From an uncultured bacterium (lineage in GTDB: Bacteria > Zixibacteria > MSB-5A5 > CAIYYT01), in assembly GCA_903903945.1 (NCBI GenBank), contig CAIVAP010000024.1, positions 1 through 41,804 of the forward strand: a stretch of 41,804 bases of DNA, in the 5' to 3' direction. This document shows, piece by piece, positions 14,336-21,427 of this stretch (position 1 is its first letter; each line of letters opens with the position of its first letter). The notes beneath the pieces are model-generated. The model had not been told where the DNA came from. It did not search any database and saw only the letters and a program-made list of their open reading frames with translations. A program made the position numbers and the translations under genes.

Positions 14336-14968
14336 TTACATCCAGTCGTAGAGACTGTAAATCAACAGGCCGTTCATTAGGCGACCTGTTTGATCTCGCA
14401 GCGGCTGCTCAGTCAGAATGATGACATAGCCGGAAGCCGGGTAGTATCGGACTTCCTTGATTCGATAGTTCTTGTAAAGCCCCTGTGAGGAAACATGTAT
14501 TAGACCCGGCTCAGGACCACGAAACACAGGGTAGTCGTGACAGCCCTCAGTACATTCCCAATTCCATGTCTTGAGATCATGACGGGCCATGTCATTGTAA
14601 CGCCTCTGAAACGAGGTGTCATCCGGCGGCGCAGTGAAACTCACCGAGTCGTTCAGGCGAAAGACTCCCACTGAGCCCTTGACCGTGACATACGTCTCCA
14701 AGGTCATGTTTTCATACAGCCTCGGCACCCAGTTCCCCAAGAGTGATTCTGATTTGAACGAGTGCACACGATCGGGAAGAATGAACAACACATTAAACTC
14801 GTGCCTCGCCTCTGGAAGACAGTCAACGCGGTAGAAGAACAGACAGCTCCTTCCGGCCGTCTTGTCGAACAAAACGAAGCTTTGGTCACACGGCGGTTTC
14901 ACCTGAGCGACAACCGTTCCGCTAAGGGCGCTTAGGAAAGCGATCAGACAAATCACCTTCCCTATCAT
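14336..14968 (-). CDS. Secreted protein of unknown family, paralogue B of a tandem pair
   Basis: A 210-residue exported protein (signal peptide 1-21, L-S-G-T-V-V-A|Q). It carries several paired cysteines, including C-D-Q-S-F, C-L-F-F-Y-R-V-D-C and W-E-C-T-E-G-C-H-D-Y-P. I do not recognise the family. It aligns along its length with the upstream neighbour: P-P-D-D-T-S-F-Q-R-R-Y matches P-P-P-D-S-T-F-Q-R-K-F, C-x-D-Y-P-V-F-x-G is shared, G-L-Y-K-N-Y is identical, and the ends I-L-T-E-Q-P-L-R and V-I-D-Q-P-T-R match. Its ATG overlaps the stop of the upstream gene by 4 nt. The cysteine pattern suggests disulfide bonds in the periplasm or outside the cell. The function is unknown. Confidence 0.7.
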   Translation of the reverse strand: MIGKVICLIAFLSALSGTVVAQVKPPCDQSFVLFDKTAGRSCLFFYRVDCLPEARHEFNVLFILPDRVHSFKSESLLGNWVPRLYENMTLETYVTVKGSVGVFRLNDSVSFTAPPDDTSFQRRYNDMARHDLKTWNWECTEGCHDYPVFRGPEPGLIHVSSQGLYKNYRIKEVRYYPASGYVIILTEQPLRDQTGRLMNGLLIYSLYDWM

Positions 14969-15612
14969 TTTGACACCTCTTTGCCGGTCAGTTTGTAGAC
15001 CAAGAGCCCGTGCATCGAGTCCGACCCGACCGCCCTGGTGGGTTGATCTATGACGAGTACAAGATACTTGGACTTCGGGAAGAAGATAACCTGTGAGAAA
15101 GCGTAGTTCTTGTATAGTCCGCCCTGATACTCATAGACAAGCTTCGCATCAGTGCCGAAGAAGACAGGGTAATCGCTACAGTTCACCGGACAGGCCTTGT
15201 ACCAATCCCAGGCATTCCCGCCTCCATCGTTGATTACCTTACCAAATTTCCGCTGAAACGTTGAGTCGGGCGGTGGCGGCGTAACATAGACACCTTTACT
15301 GATGAAATACTTGCTTTCCGAACTGCGCAACGTCTTAGACTTCTCGGGTCGATTCTCAGACAGAAACTCCGGAAAGACATCCTTCGCAGAACCAGTCGTC
15401 GTCAGCAGATAGGGTCGCGCGTTTCCAAGAAACAGGCAGTAGCTCGTTGTGGACTCGCATTCCCCGCCGATGAAGACATCCCACATCAGTGCGCCATGCT
15501 CGCCAGCCGTTTTCCCATAGATCGTGAACGTCTGTACGCAAAACGTTGATCCCACTGCAACGGCGCTCAAAGCAACGACGGCAGCGCACACCAAGACTAT
15601 TGACTTGTTCAT
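14965..15612 (-). CDS. Secreted protein of unknown family, paralogue A of a tandem pair
   Basis: A 215-residue exported protein with a signal peptide of about 22 residues (V-C-A-A-V-V-A-L-S-A-V-A-V-G-S). The mature part opens with F-C-V-Q-T-F-T-I-Y-G-K-T-A-G-E, matching the paralogue's S-F-V-L-F-D-K-T-A-G. The C-terminal half holds W-D-W-Y-K-A-C-P-V-N-C-S-D-Y-P-V-F-F-G and G-L-Y-K-N-Y. GGGAGG lies 8 nt before the ATG. It is the first of two coupled genes, so the pair probably arose by tandem duplication and is expressed together. I cannot name a domain; cysteine positions in the second half are kept between the two copies. Confidence 0.72.
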   Translation of the reverse strand: MNKSIVLVCAAVVALSAVAVGSTFCVQTFTIYGKTAGEHGALMWDVFIGGECESTTSYCLFLGNARPYLLTTTGSAKDVFPEFLSENRPEKSKTLRSSESKYFISKGVYVTPPPPDSTFQRKFGKVINDGGGNAWDWYKACPVNCSDYPVFFGTDAKLVYEYQGGLYKNYAFSQVIFFPKSKYLVLVIDQPTRAVGSDSMHGLLVYKLTGKEVSK

Positions 15613-15774
15613 TCTTGCGGCCTCCCTTAGTCCGCTTCATTTCTAACCCCCTGTGTTCTCAGCAAAAGAAAAAACTGCCATAACATTCTACAAAACCTAT
15701 GAGGAGAGGTTTCAGCTTAGCGTCAAGCCGCGAGTCGGCGTGACCTACCCGACTATTTCACTATCAAGACAAGA

Positions 15775-16833
15775 CTACTTCTTCAGCTTGAATCCGGCAG
15801 GGACTTCGAATTCCGAACCGGCGACACTGGCGGCCGATATTTCAGTCACGGTAGTCGTAAACTGCATCAGATACATCGGTCCCGACTGCTGTTCTGACTT
15901 GGCATCTTTCGATTTGGACGCCTCGTCATCCTTCGATTCCTTCTTCTTGCCAAACAGTCCGCCAAGTTTTTTCGCGGTGCTCGACTTTCCGCCTTCATCC
16001 GCTTCGTCGGATTGCTTTTCTTTCTTCTGCTCTTTGGCCTCTGACTGCTTGCCGGTCTGAGCCGAGGTGTCAACCATAGAACCAAGTGACACCGTCGACA
16101 TTAGAGACATCCCTTGCAGATCCTTGGTGTGTTTGTAGAGTTCTCGCGGATCGACACCAAACGCCGTCAACATTCCTTCCATACTCTGTTGGCTGTGACC
16201 GGTAAAACCAAGCTTGGTTGCCATGTCGGCGTAAAATTTCTGGAAGTCCGCGGCGCCCGGGACACTTTTTGCCATCCAGAGATCCATCGTCATTTTCATC
16301 GCGCCCTGTTCGCCCGATTCGGCGTTCTTGGCGTACATGATCATCGTGATAATCGTTTCTTCCGTCTTGTAGCCGGCGATCTTCTGGGTCTTGCCAGTGC
16401 GGTCGACTTTTACTTCGGTGCGAAATTTGACGGTGTCCTCGGGATGTTCTTTCGCATATTTCGCCTTCTCTTTGTCCGCTTGTTGCAGGCCTTTTTCCAT
16501 CTCGGCGCGGACTTCGGCAAAGGTGCGTTCCTTGTATTCCTTGTCCTTGAGATTAACGTCCCAAAAGAGCTCCTTGTCGAGACGCGTGATTTCGGCGCTC
16601 TCCTGCGGCTTGCCGGCGCCGAGGAACTTCATCACTTTGTTGGTCATTCTGATATTGGACTCAGTCTTGGCTTTATCGCCGGAGATCATCTGCGTCTGCG
16701 TCCCTTCCATGTTGGTCAGACCCACCAATCCCTTGCTGCTCACGGTCGATTTGATCGTGATGTCGGCATGTACGGCTGCCATTGCAAACAGCAGTAGTGC
16801 GGCAACAGCAAAGAGTGTCAGTTTTGATTTCAT
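15775..16833 (-). CDS. Exported DUF4412-like protein with charged linker
   Basis: A 352-residue protein with a signal peptide (1-23, A-M-A-A-V-H-A|D). The first 250 residues resemble DUF4412-type periplasmic proteins: repeated strands around an I-T-R-L-D-K-E-L-F-W-D-V-N line, then K-I-A-G-Y-K-T-E-E and M-T-M-D-L-W-M-A-K. Residues about 262-315 are a low-complexity Lys/Glu/Ser/Asp linker. The last 35 residues form a final strand pair, ending V-P-A-G-F-K-L-K-K, the usual end of this family. AAAGGAG lies 7 nt before the ATG, and a minus-strand TATAAT at 16867-16872 could be its -10. The role is unknown; related proteins are general envelope proteins of unknown ligand. Confidence 0.7.
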   Translation of the reverse strand: MKSKLTLFAVAALLLFAMAAVHADITIKSTVSSKGLVGLTNMEGTQTQMISGDKAKTESNIRMTNKVMKFLGAGKPQESAEITRLDKELFWDVNLKDKEYKERTFAEVRAEMEKGLQQADKEKAKYAKEHPEDTVKFRTEVKVDRTGKTQKIAGYKTEETIITMIMYAKNAESGEQGAMKMTMDLWMAKSVPGAADFQKFYADMATKLGFTGHSQQSMEGMLTAFGVDPRELYKHTKDLQGMSLMSTVSLGSMVDTSAQTGKQSEAKEQKKEKQSDEADEGGKSSTAKKLGGLFGKKKESKDDEASKSKDAKSEQQSGPMYLMQFTTTVTEISAASVAGSEFEVPAGFKLKK

Positions 16834-17005
16834 AGTTTAGCTCCTTTGTTTAGTTGTCTGATGTTGATTATACGCTTTGGTCGCTGTCGATTAAACGTTT
16901 TTTTCGGCGTGGGGCAAGCGATTTTCGGTTGGTAAGGCCGCAGCCGAATCGAGTTGGAAGTAGCGTACCGGAGAAATCCAATGCGCTTGTCCGGGCGTCT
17001 GAAAA

Positions 17006-17202
17006 GGGACTGTTGAAAAACCTCGGAATTGTCATTGCGAGGAGTCAGGGCGGGTGAGAGAGGGAAGGGGCAATGACGACGAAGCAATCTGCGCGCCTGT
17101 ATCGGAAGAGCGTAAATCGAGATTGCTTCGTCGTGCTCCCCACCCTGCATCACCTCTCCGCACTCCTCACAATGACACGGTCCGGGCTTTTTCAACAGTC
17201 CC
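17006..17202 (+). mobile_element. MITE-like element, copy 2
   Basis: A 197-bp element bounded by perfect inverted repeats GGGACTGTTGAAAAA and TTTTTCAACAGTCCC. The interior carries TGTCATTGCGAGGAG, GACGAAGCAATCTGCGCG, AAATCGAGATTGCTTCGTCG and a mirrored CTCCTCACAATGACA, so the whole can fold on itself. There is no coding capacity for a transposase. It is nearly identical to copy 3 at 40421 and to the reverse complement of copy 1 at 5203. Confidence 0.85.
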
Positions 17203-17213
17203 GCAAACAAGAA

Positions 17214-17240
17214 ACCCTCCGCCGAGGCAGAGGGTTTTTT
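17214..17240. terminator. Hairpin terminator, possibly bidirectional
   Basis: ACCCTC-c-GCC-ga-GGC-a-GAGGGT (17214-17235), followed by TTTTT on the plus strand and by TTTCTTG on the minus strand. It lies 28 nt past the stop of the minus-strand gene ending at 17264. Confidence 0.65.
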
Positions 17241-17263
17241 GTCACAAAATAGGAGGGCGTGTT

Positions 17264-18307
17264 TTATTTCATCAGCGTCATTTTGCGCGTCAAACTGATC
17301 TGGTCAGACGATAAGCGGTAGAAATAGACACCACTGGCGACGCCTTGACCGTTGCCGTCGGTGCCATTCCAGCGGAACTGATGTTGACCAGTCGCCAGGT
17401 AGCCCTGATAGAGCGTCGTCACTGTGCGGCCAAGAATGTCATAAACCGAAAGCGTTACATCAGCCGGTTTGTCCAGGGAGAAGGAAATCACCGTCTCAGG
17501 GTTGAAAGGATTCGGGAAGTTCTGATTCAAAGTGAACATACCCGGTACATGGAAATTGCCGTCATCCACACCGGTCTTTTTGTCAACGGTGGTGACGATC
17601 TTCTTCGTTGCTGTGGCGGCTGGATCAAACCGGGAATAGGCAACAACCGTGAGTGTGTCCTGATATCTGGGCAGTGTTCCCGCAGGAATGGCAACCGTAA
17701 CCGTCAGAGTCTTCTGTTCCCCGGCGGCGTAGTACTTTCCTAGAGAGTCAATACCGGTGACGTCCCAGCCCGATTTGCTCACCACACTGAGGGCAATCAA
17801 GTCGATACCATTGCCGTTGTTGGTAACGATCACATCATAGCTGACGATTGTGCCGGCAGTATCGGAGCCCTCGGGTGGAGCCGTGGCAGCCACATCAAAT
17901 GCTTGGGTGATGGCGAGGTTCATGACCTTGGTCGCACCGATGCCGACCCACACATCATTGGCCGGTCCAAGTTTGGTGGCGACCTTTCCGTTGATCTTGA
18001 AAGTGATGTGGTCACCCCCAACACAACCTTCATCAACTGTATCCGGAACCGAAGCAAAGTCATCACCATAGACATGAAGAGTCCCATAAACACCGATAGA
18101 GTCCGTCACGAATCGACCGCAGAGCACATTTTGTGGATCAAACGCGGTGATTTCGGTACCGAGCGGTATCGGCAGGCCATTAATCGTACACTGGAGACCA
18201 ACAAAGTCGGTCCAGACGTTGGTCGGAGTCGGTCCCTGCGCTAACAGGGGCACCGCCGCGACTACAACGATCATCAGCATTCTGATCAGCAAAGTCTTCG
18301 CTTTCAT
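17264..18307 (-). CDS. Secreted protein with NEW3-like Ig domain and C-terminal sorting module
   Basis: A 347-residue exported protein (signal peptide M-K-A-K-T-L-L-I-R-M-L..., cut near L-L-A|Q). Residues 25-130 form a beta domain with G-T-E-I-T-A-F-D-P-Q-N-V-L-C-G-R-F and a G-V-Y-G-T-L-H-V-Y-G-D-D motif, recurring in such proteins next to sorting modules. Residues about 140-245 look like an Ig-like/NEW3 domain (S-Y-D-V-I-V-T-N-N-G-N...L-T-V-T-V-A-I-P-A-G). The last ~85 residues are the type IX/FlgD-like module: N-F-P-N-P-F-N-P-E-T, V-Y-D-I-L-G-R-T-V-T-T-L and S-G-V-Y-F-Y-R-L. GAGAGGGA 8 nt upstream supports 18307 as the start. It is probably cotranscribed with the larger gene upstream (58-nt gap). 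The ligand is unknown. Confidence 0.78.
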   Translation of the reverse strand: MKAKTLLIRMLMIVVVAAVPLLAQGPTPTNVWTDFVGLQCTINGLPIPLGTEITAFDPQNVLCGRFVTDSIGVYGTLHVYGDDFASVPDTVDEGCVGGDHITFKINGKVATKLGPANDVWVGIGATKVMNLAITQAFDVAATAPPEGSDTAGTIVSYDVIVTNNGNGIDLIALSVVSKSGWDVTGIDSLGKYYAAGEQKTLTVTVAIPAGTLPRYQDTLTVVAYSRFDPAATATKKIVTTVDKKTGVDDGNFHVPGMFTLNQNFPNPFNPETVISFSLDKPADVTLSVYDILGRTVTTLYQGYLATGQHQFRWNGTDGNGQGVASGVYFYRLSSDQISLTRKMTLMK

Positions 18308-18365
18308 ATCTTTATTCCCTCTCATAATAATATTCAAGATACATGTCCATGCTCTATTCCGCAAT

Positions 18366-20399
18366 TTATTTTACGAGCATCATCTTTTTAGTGTCGGTGA
18401 ACTCCCCGGCCTTCAAACGGTAGAAGTACATTCCCGAGGAGGCCGGCTTGCCGTTGGCATTGGCGCCGTCCCAGTTAACCGAGTATCTGCCGGCGGGCAG
18501 GAAACGATCAAGTAGCGTGGTCACTTTTTCGCCAACTACATTGTATACGTCAACCGTGGCCCTTGACGCCACAGGCAAACTAAAACCAATCGAAGTGCCC
18601 GGATTGAACGGATTCGGATAGTTCTGCGCCAGACCAAATTGACGGGGCAGATTCTCCGAATGCTTGGACAGCGAAGTCAGAGTGGTCAGACGAATACGAT
18701 CACCCAGACCGCTGAAAGTATACGACTGCTGCACCGGAATGCCGTCGACCGTCAGGTTGATGCTGCCACCAAGATCAGGACCTTCAACGGTGGTTGTACC
18801 TTTGTCATCACGATAAACCGGTGTAAAATTAATTTTGCCGCCGGTTTCCACTGTCGCCTGTCCGCAGAGATGGCCATTTTCATCGTAGGCTGCCAACACG
18901 GTACCGGTCGGTATCAGAGTGCCATCCAGCGTAATGCCGTCGCCGAACAGGTCGATCCACTCGGTTGTCGGGGTTACACCTACGGCGGGTGGGAAGGCTT
19001 TCATTGTGCCGCGCGAAGTGACGAAGCCGGGAGCAGCAGGCGTCTCTTCGTATCTCAACATTCCGGAACCTGAGGTCTTGAGCCAGTAGCCAAGCCCCTG
19101 TTTCATGGTTGTGAGAGTTGCGAACTGAGGAAGCATCGGATCATAGACCAGACCCCCATTATCAAAACCGAGGGCAACGATAAGGCCATCCAGTATGCTC
19201 AATAGCGCATGCGTGGTCGAGTCGACATCCTCAGGCAGATAACTGACGAGATTCCAGTTCTGTTCCAGATCGATTGGCGTGTTCGGCGCGACTTTGGGAC
19301 CGGTAACGCAGAGAACGGTATCGCAGTTCATGCGGAACCAGTAACCGTGCAGATGGTCAAGAGTGGTCAGAGTCGAGAACTGCGATAGATATGGATCATA
19401 GGTCGCGGCACCCTGTTCGAAACCGAGAACGACGTCGATGCAACCCTTGATGTCTTTGATAATCGTCTCGATGTCGTCATCCGGCGTGTCAACATTCCAG
19501 CTTATCAGATTCCAACCCTTGTGCAACGCCAGACAGCGGGTCACATCACCCTGCTCAAGGATAGTGACATTGACATACACCCATTCGGTTTTCACCAGCG
19601 CGTTGTCATCGTTCACGGCAATCGAGTCGACCAGCACACCGGCCGGGTAAGATGCAATGTCGGGAGTCAGGACCACGGCGCTTGGCGCAGTGCCTGAGGG
19701 AGCAGACAGCGTCAGCCAACTGGGCTGGTGGGTAATCTGCCAGTTGAGCGGATCGCTGCCGAGGTTGGTAATATGCAGCGTGTCTGCCTCTGGGTTGACG
19801 CCGACGTAAGTGACAAAATTAAAGACTGCCGGCTGCAGATGAATGATCGGCTTGGAACCGACGATGTGAATCAATCCGAAAACAAAATAGTCTTCCACGG
19901 CAACGTCGTTCATGTCCTGCAACAAATAAATGTCCGGACCGAGCACGGTCGTATCAATCACAATGTCGCCGGCGGGAGCACTGGGAGCCACTTTCAAGTA
20001 GATATTGGCAATGTCGCCATCACCCGGCGGTAGAAATCCCGAGGGTAGCTTTTCTGAGACGATTCCCTCAAATCTGATAATCATCGTGTGAGTGCCATTA
20101 TCCAGCGTGCCACTGGCAATGCCAAGTCCGTTGAAACGACTGCCGATAAACGAGATCGAGTCGATGTTGAGGAAGTCAACATCACGGATCAGAAGCGGCA
20201 CGGTCACTTTGTTGAGCGGCGCCTCGTTGTACAGGCGAACCGGCATGGCAAAGGCCTGACCACCGGTGACTGTGAGCTCAGGCAATACCACAAAGTTGTG
20301 ATATAGCGGTGACCCCAACGTTGTCACGGGGAAGGCAGTCAGCATCGCTAACGCCAACACCACCAATAAAGTTTTACAGGTTGCAGATCCTCTTCGCAT
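18366..20399 (-). CDS. Large secreted multidomain protein with duplicated module and C-terminal sorting domain
   Basis: A 677-residue exported protein. After the signal peptide comes a cohesin-like beta domain (about 30-180; F-V-V-L-P-E-L-T-V-T-G-G-Q-A-F-A-M-P-V). A BACON/Ig-like domain follows with L-N-W-Q-I-T-H-Q-P-S-W-L-T-L-S. Then two tandem copies of an ~80-residue module share W-N-L-(I/V)-S-(W/Y), L-G-F-(E/D)-x-G, Y-D-P-x-L-x-Q-F-(S/A)-T-L-T-T and G-Y-W. A Gly-rich beta domain with G-T-V-L-A-A-Y-D-E-N-G-H-L-C-G-Q resembles part of the neighbouring protein. The final ~85 residues are the sorting module (N-Y-P-N-P-F-N-P, V-Y-N-V-V-G-E-K-V-T-T-L). GGAGGA 9 nt upstream sets the start at 20399. 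Secretion through the outer membrane, with cleavage or anchoring of the tail, is the family expectation. Confidence 0.75.
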   Translation of the reverse strand: MRRGSATCKTLLVVLALAMLTAFPVTTLGSPLYHNFVVLPELTVTGGQAFAMPVRLYNEAPLNKVTVPLLIRDVDFLNIDSISFIGSRFNGLGIASGTLDNGTHTMIIRFEGIVSEKLPSGFLPPGDGDIANIYLKVAPSAPAGDIVIDTTVLGPDIYLLQDMNDVAVEDYFVFGLIHIVGSKPIIHLQPAVFNFVTYVGVNPEADTLHITNLGSDPLNWQITHQPSWLTLSAPSGTAPSAVVLTPDIASYPAGVLVDSIAVNDDNALVKTEWVYVNVTILEQGDVTRCLALHKGWNLISWNVDTPDDDIETIIKDIKGCIDVVLGFEQGAATYDPYLSQFSTLTTLDHLHGYWFRMNCDTVLCVTGPKVAPNTPIDLEQNWNLVSYLPEDVDSTTHALLSILDGLIVALGFDNGGLVYDPMLPQFATLTTMKQGLGYWLKTSGSGMLRYEETPAAPGFVTSRGTMKAFPPAVGVTPTTEWIDLFGDGITLDGTLIPTGTVLAAYDENGHLCGQATVETGGKINFTPVYRDDKGTTTVEGPDLGGSINLTVDGIPVQQSYTFSGLGDRIRLTTLTSLSKHSENLPRQFGLAQNYPNPFNPGTSIGFSLPVASRATVDVYNVVGEKVTTLLDRFLPAGRYSVNWDGANANGKPASSGMYFYRLKAGEFTDTKKMMLVK

Positions 20400-20777
20400 C
20401 GGAGAATTCCTCCAGGTAACATTATTATCAAAGGTAACCCCATGGACGGGGCACAAATTGAGATTCTTCTATATGCAACGATCAATCCAATGATAGGCGA
20501 GCAGCTTCTTGCTGGGAATGAGACAGATAGCCCAGAGAGCATCTCAGTATTTAGCCGCGCTCAATATAAGGCATACGTTGCTAATGTCAAGCGAAAAGCG
20601 ACGGTCTGCCGAAGCTGCAACTGTCTATTTATTAAACAGTTATGAAGATCAGTTGAAGTGAAGCCTGTTTTCGTTACCCTACGACCCTATTGACAAAAGC
20701 GGTTATGCCACATTGATTTACTGCGGCAGACGCCTGCGGCGGTTAAGGAAGCGGGACTTCTTTACCGATAAACGCGG
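20400..20777. other. Intergenic stretch between divergent genes, little visible
   Basis: These 378 bp hold the leader of the minus-strand secreted-protein gene and, facing right, a TTGACA at 20690-20695 without a convincing -10 at the right distance. I see no gene, RNA or repeat in it. Confidence 0.4.
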
Positions 20778-21302
20778 ATGAGGAACAAAGAAGTGCAGAT
20801 ATCAAGACTATTAAGGCCGGATTTAATTCGCCTCGAGATGATGACCTCGTTCGACGATCTGGAGGAGGATGACGTCGGTCCGTTGACTCCCAAAAGGAAA
20901 CTGGAGCGCAAGCGTCTGCTTTTGGCCGAGTGCGCCGAGGTTCTTGATGTCTCCGGCAGAGTGTCCAACAAGAACAAGCTGTTGACCGACATGTTCAACC
21001 GCGAGAAAAAAGCGACCACGGCAATCGGTCGGGGAATTGTGATTCCGCATATCCGCACGATGCAGGCCAAGGAGCTGATCATCGGTGTGCTGCGTTCCAT
21101 ACCCGGCTACGATTTCGAATCGCTCGACGGCATGCTCTCGCACGTCTTCATTCCGATGGCGGCGCCCCCTTATGATGACACACTTTATCTGCGCGTCTTC
21201 AAATCGCTCGCGCAGATTTTCTCCGCCGACGGTTTCTACGATCGCATCATGTCCGCGCAGCAACCGTACGATATCATCCGCGTCTTCGAAGACCTCGAAT
21301 AG
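20778..21302 (+). CDS. PTS system fructose/nitrogen-type EIIA domain protein (PtsN-like)
   Basis: A 174-residue single-domain protein of the EIIA-fructose/mannitol/Ntr fold. The phosphorylation-site line is T-A-I-G-R-G-I-V-I-P-H-I-R-T with H91 as the expected phospho-acceptor. It is followed by I-I-G-V-L-R-S-I-P-G-Y-D-F-E-S-L-D-G and A-P-P-Y-D-D-T-L-Y-L-R-V-F-K-S-L-A, the family's core. The N-terminal ~50 residues (D-D-L-E-E-D-D-V-G-P-L-T-P-K-R-K-L-E-R-K) are an extra segment not typical of PtsN. No sugar permease (EIIBC), HPr or EI gene lies nearby, so a regulatory role as in the nitrogen PTS is more likely than sugar transport. No ribosome-binding site is evident. Confidence 0.8.
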   Translation: MRNKEVQISRLLRPDLIRLEMMTSFDDLEEDDVGPLTPKRKLERKRLLLAECAEVLDVSGRVSNKNKLLTDMFNREKKATTAIGRGIVIPHIRTMQAKELIIGVLRSIPGYDFESLDGMLSHVFIPMAAPPYDDTLYLRVFKSLAQIFSADGFYDRIMSAQQPYDIIRVFEDLE

Positions 21303-21427
21303 TCTAACTTCCATCTGATCGTCCGCAGGGACAATCCCGCATCTCCGCAAATAGCCGGTTGACAGGAAGACTTTATAAACGATCTTGTTTGTGGCACGTC
21401 TTTGATGGTGTAGCCGGGAGGCATCCT

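Larger units (their letters stand above)
16834..17263. other. Intergenic stretch holding a MITE-like element and a terminator
   Basis: These 430 bp contain the promoter region of the DUF4412-like gene (to about 16900), a stretch with nothing I can assign (16900-17005), MITE-like copy 2 (17006-17202) and a terminator (17214-17240). Open frames across the element are repeat-derived. Confidence 0.6.

Noticed and set aside
16114..16797. Open frame of 227 codons on the plus strand
   Set aside because: It is antisense to the DUF4412-like gene, has no domain or ribosome-binding site, and reflects the codon composition of the real gene.
16830..17210. Minus-strand frame of 126 codons
   Set aside because: Also a translation of a MITE-like copy, not a gene.
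20442..20645. Plus-strand frame of 67 codons
   Set aside because: Overlaps the leader of the divergent secreted-protein gene; no ribosome-binding site or recognisable domain.
20823..21350. Minus-strand frame of 175 codons
   Set aside because: Antisense to the PTS IIA-like gene whose phospho-histidine motif is clear.
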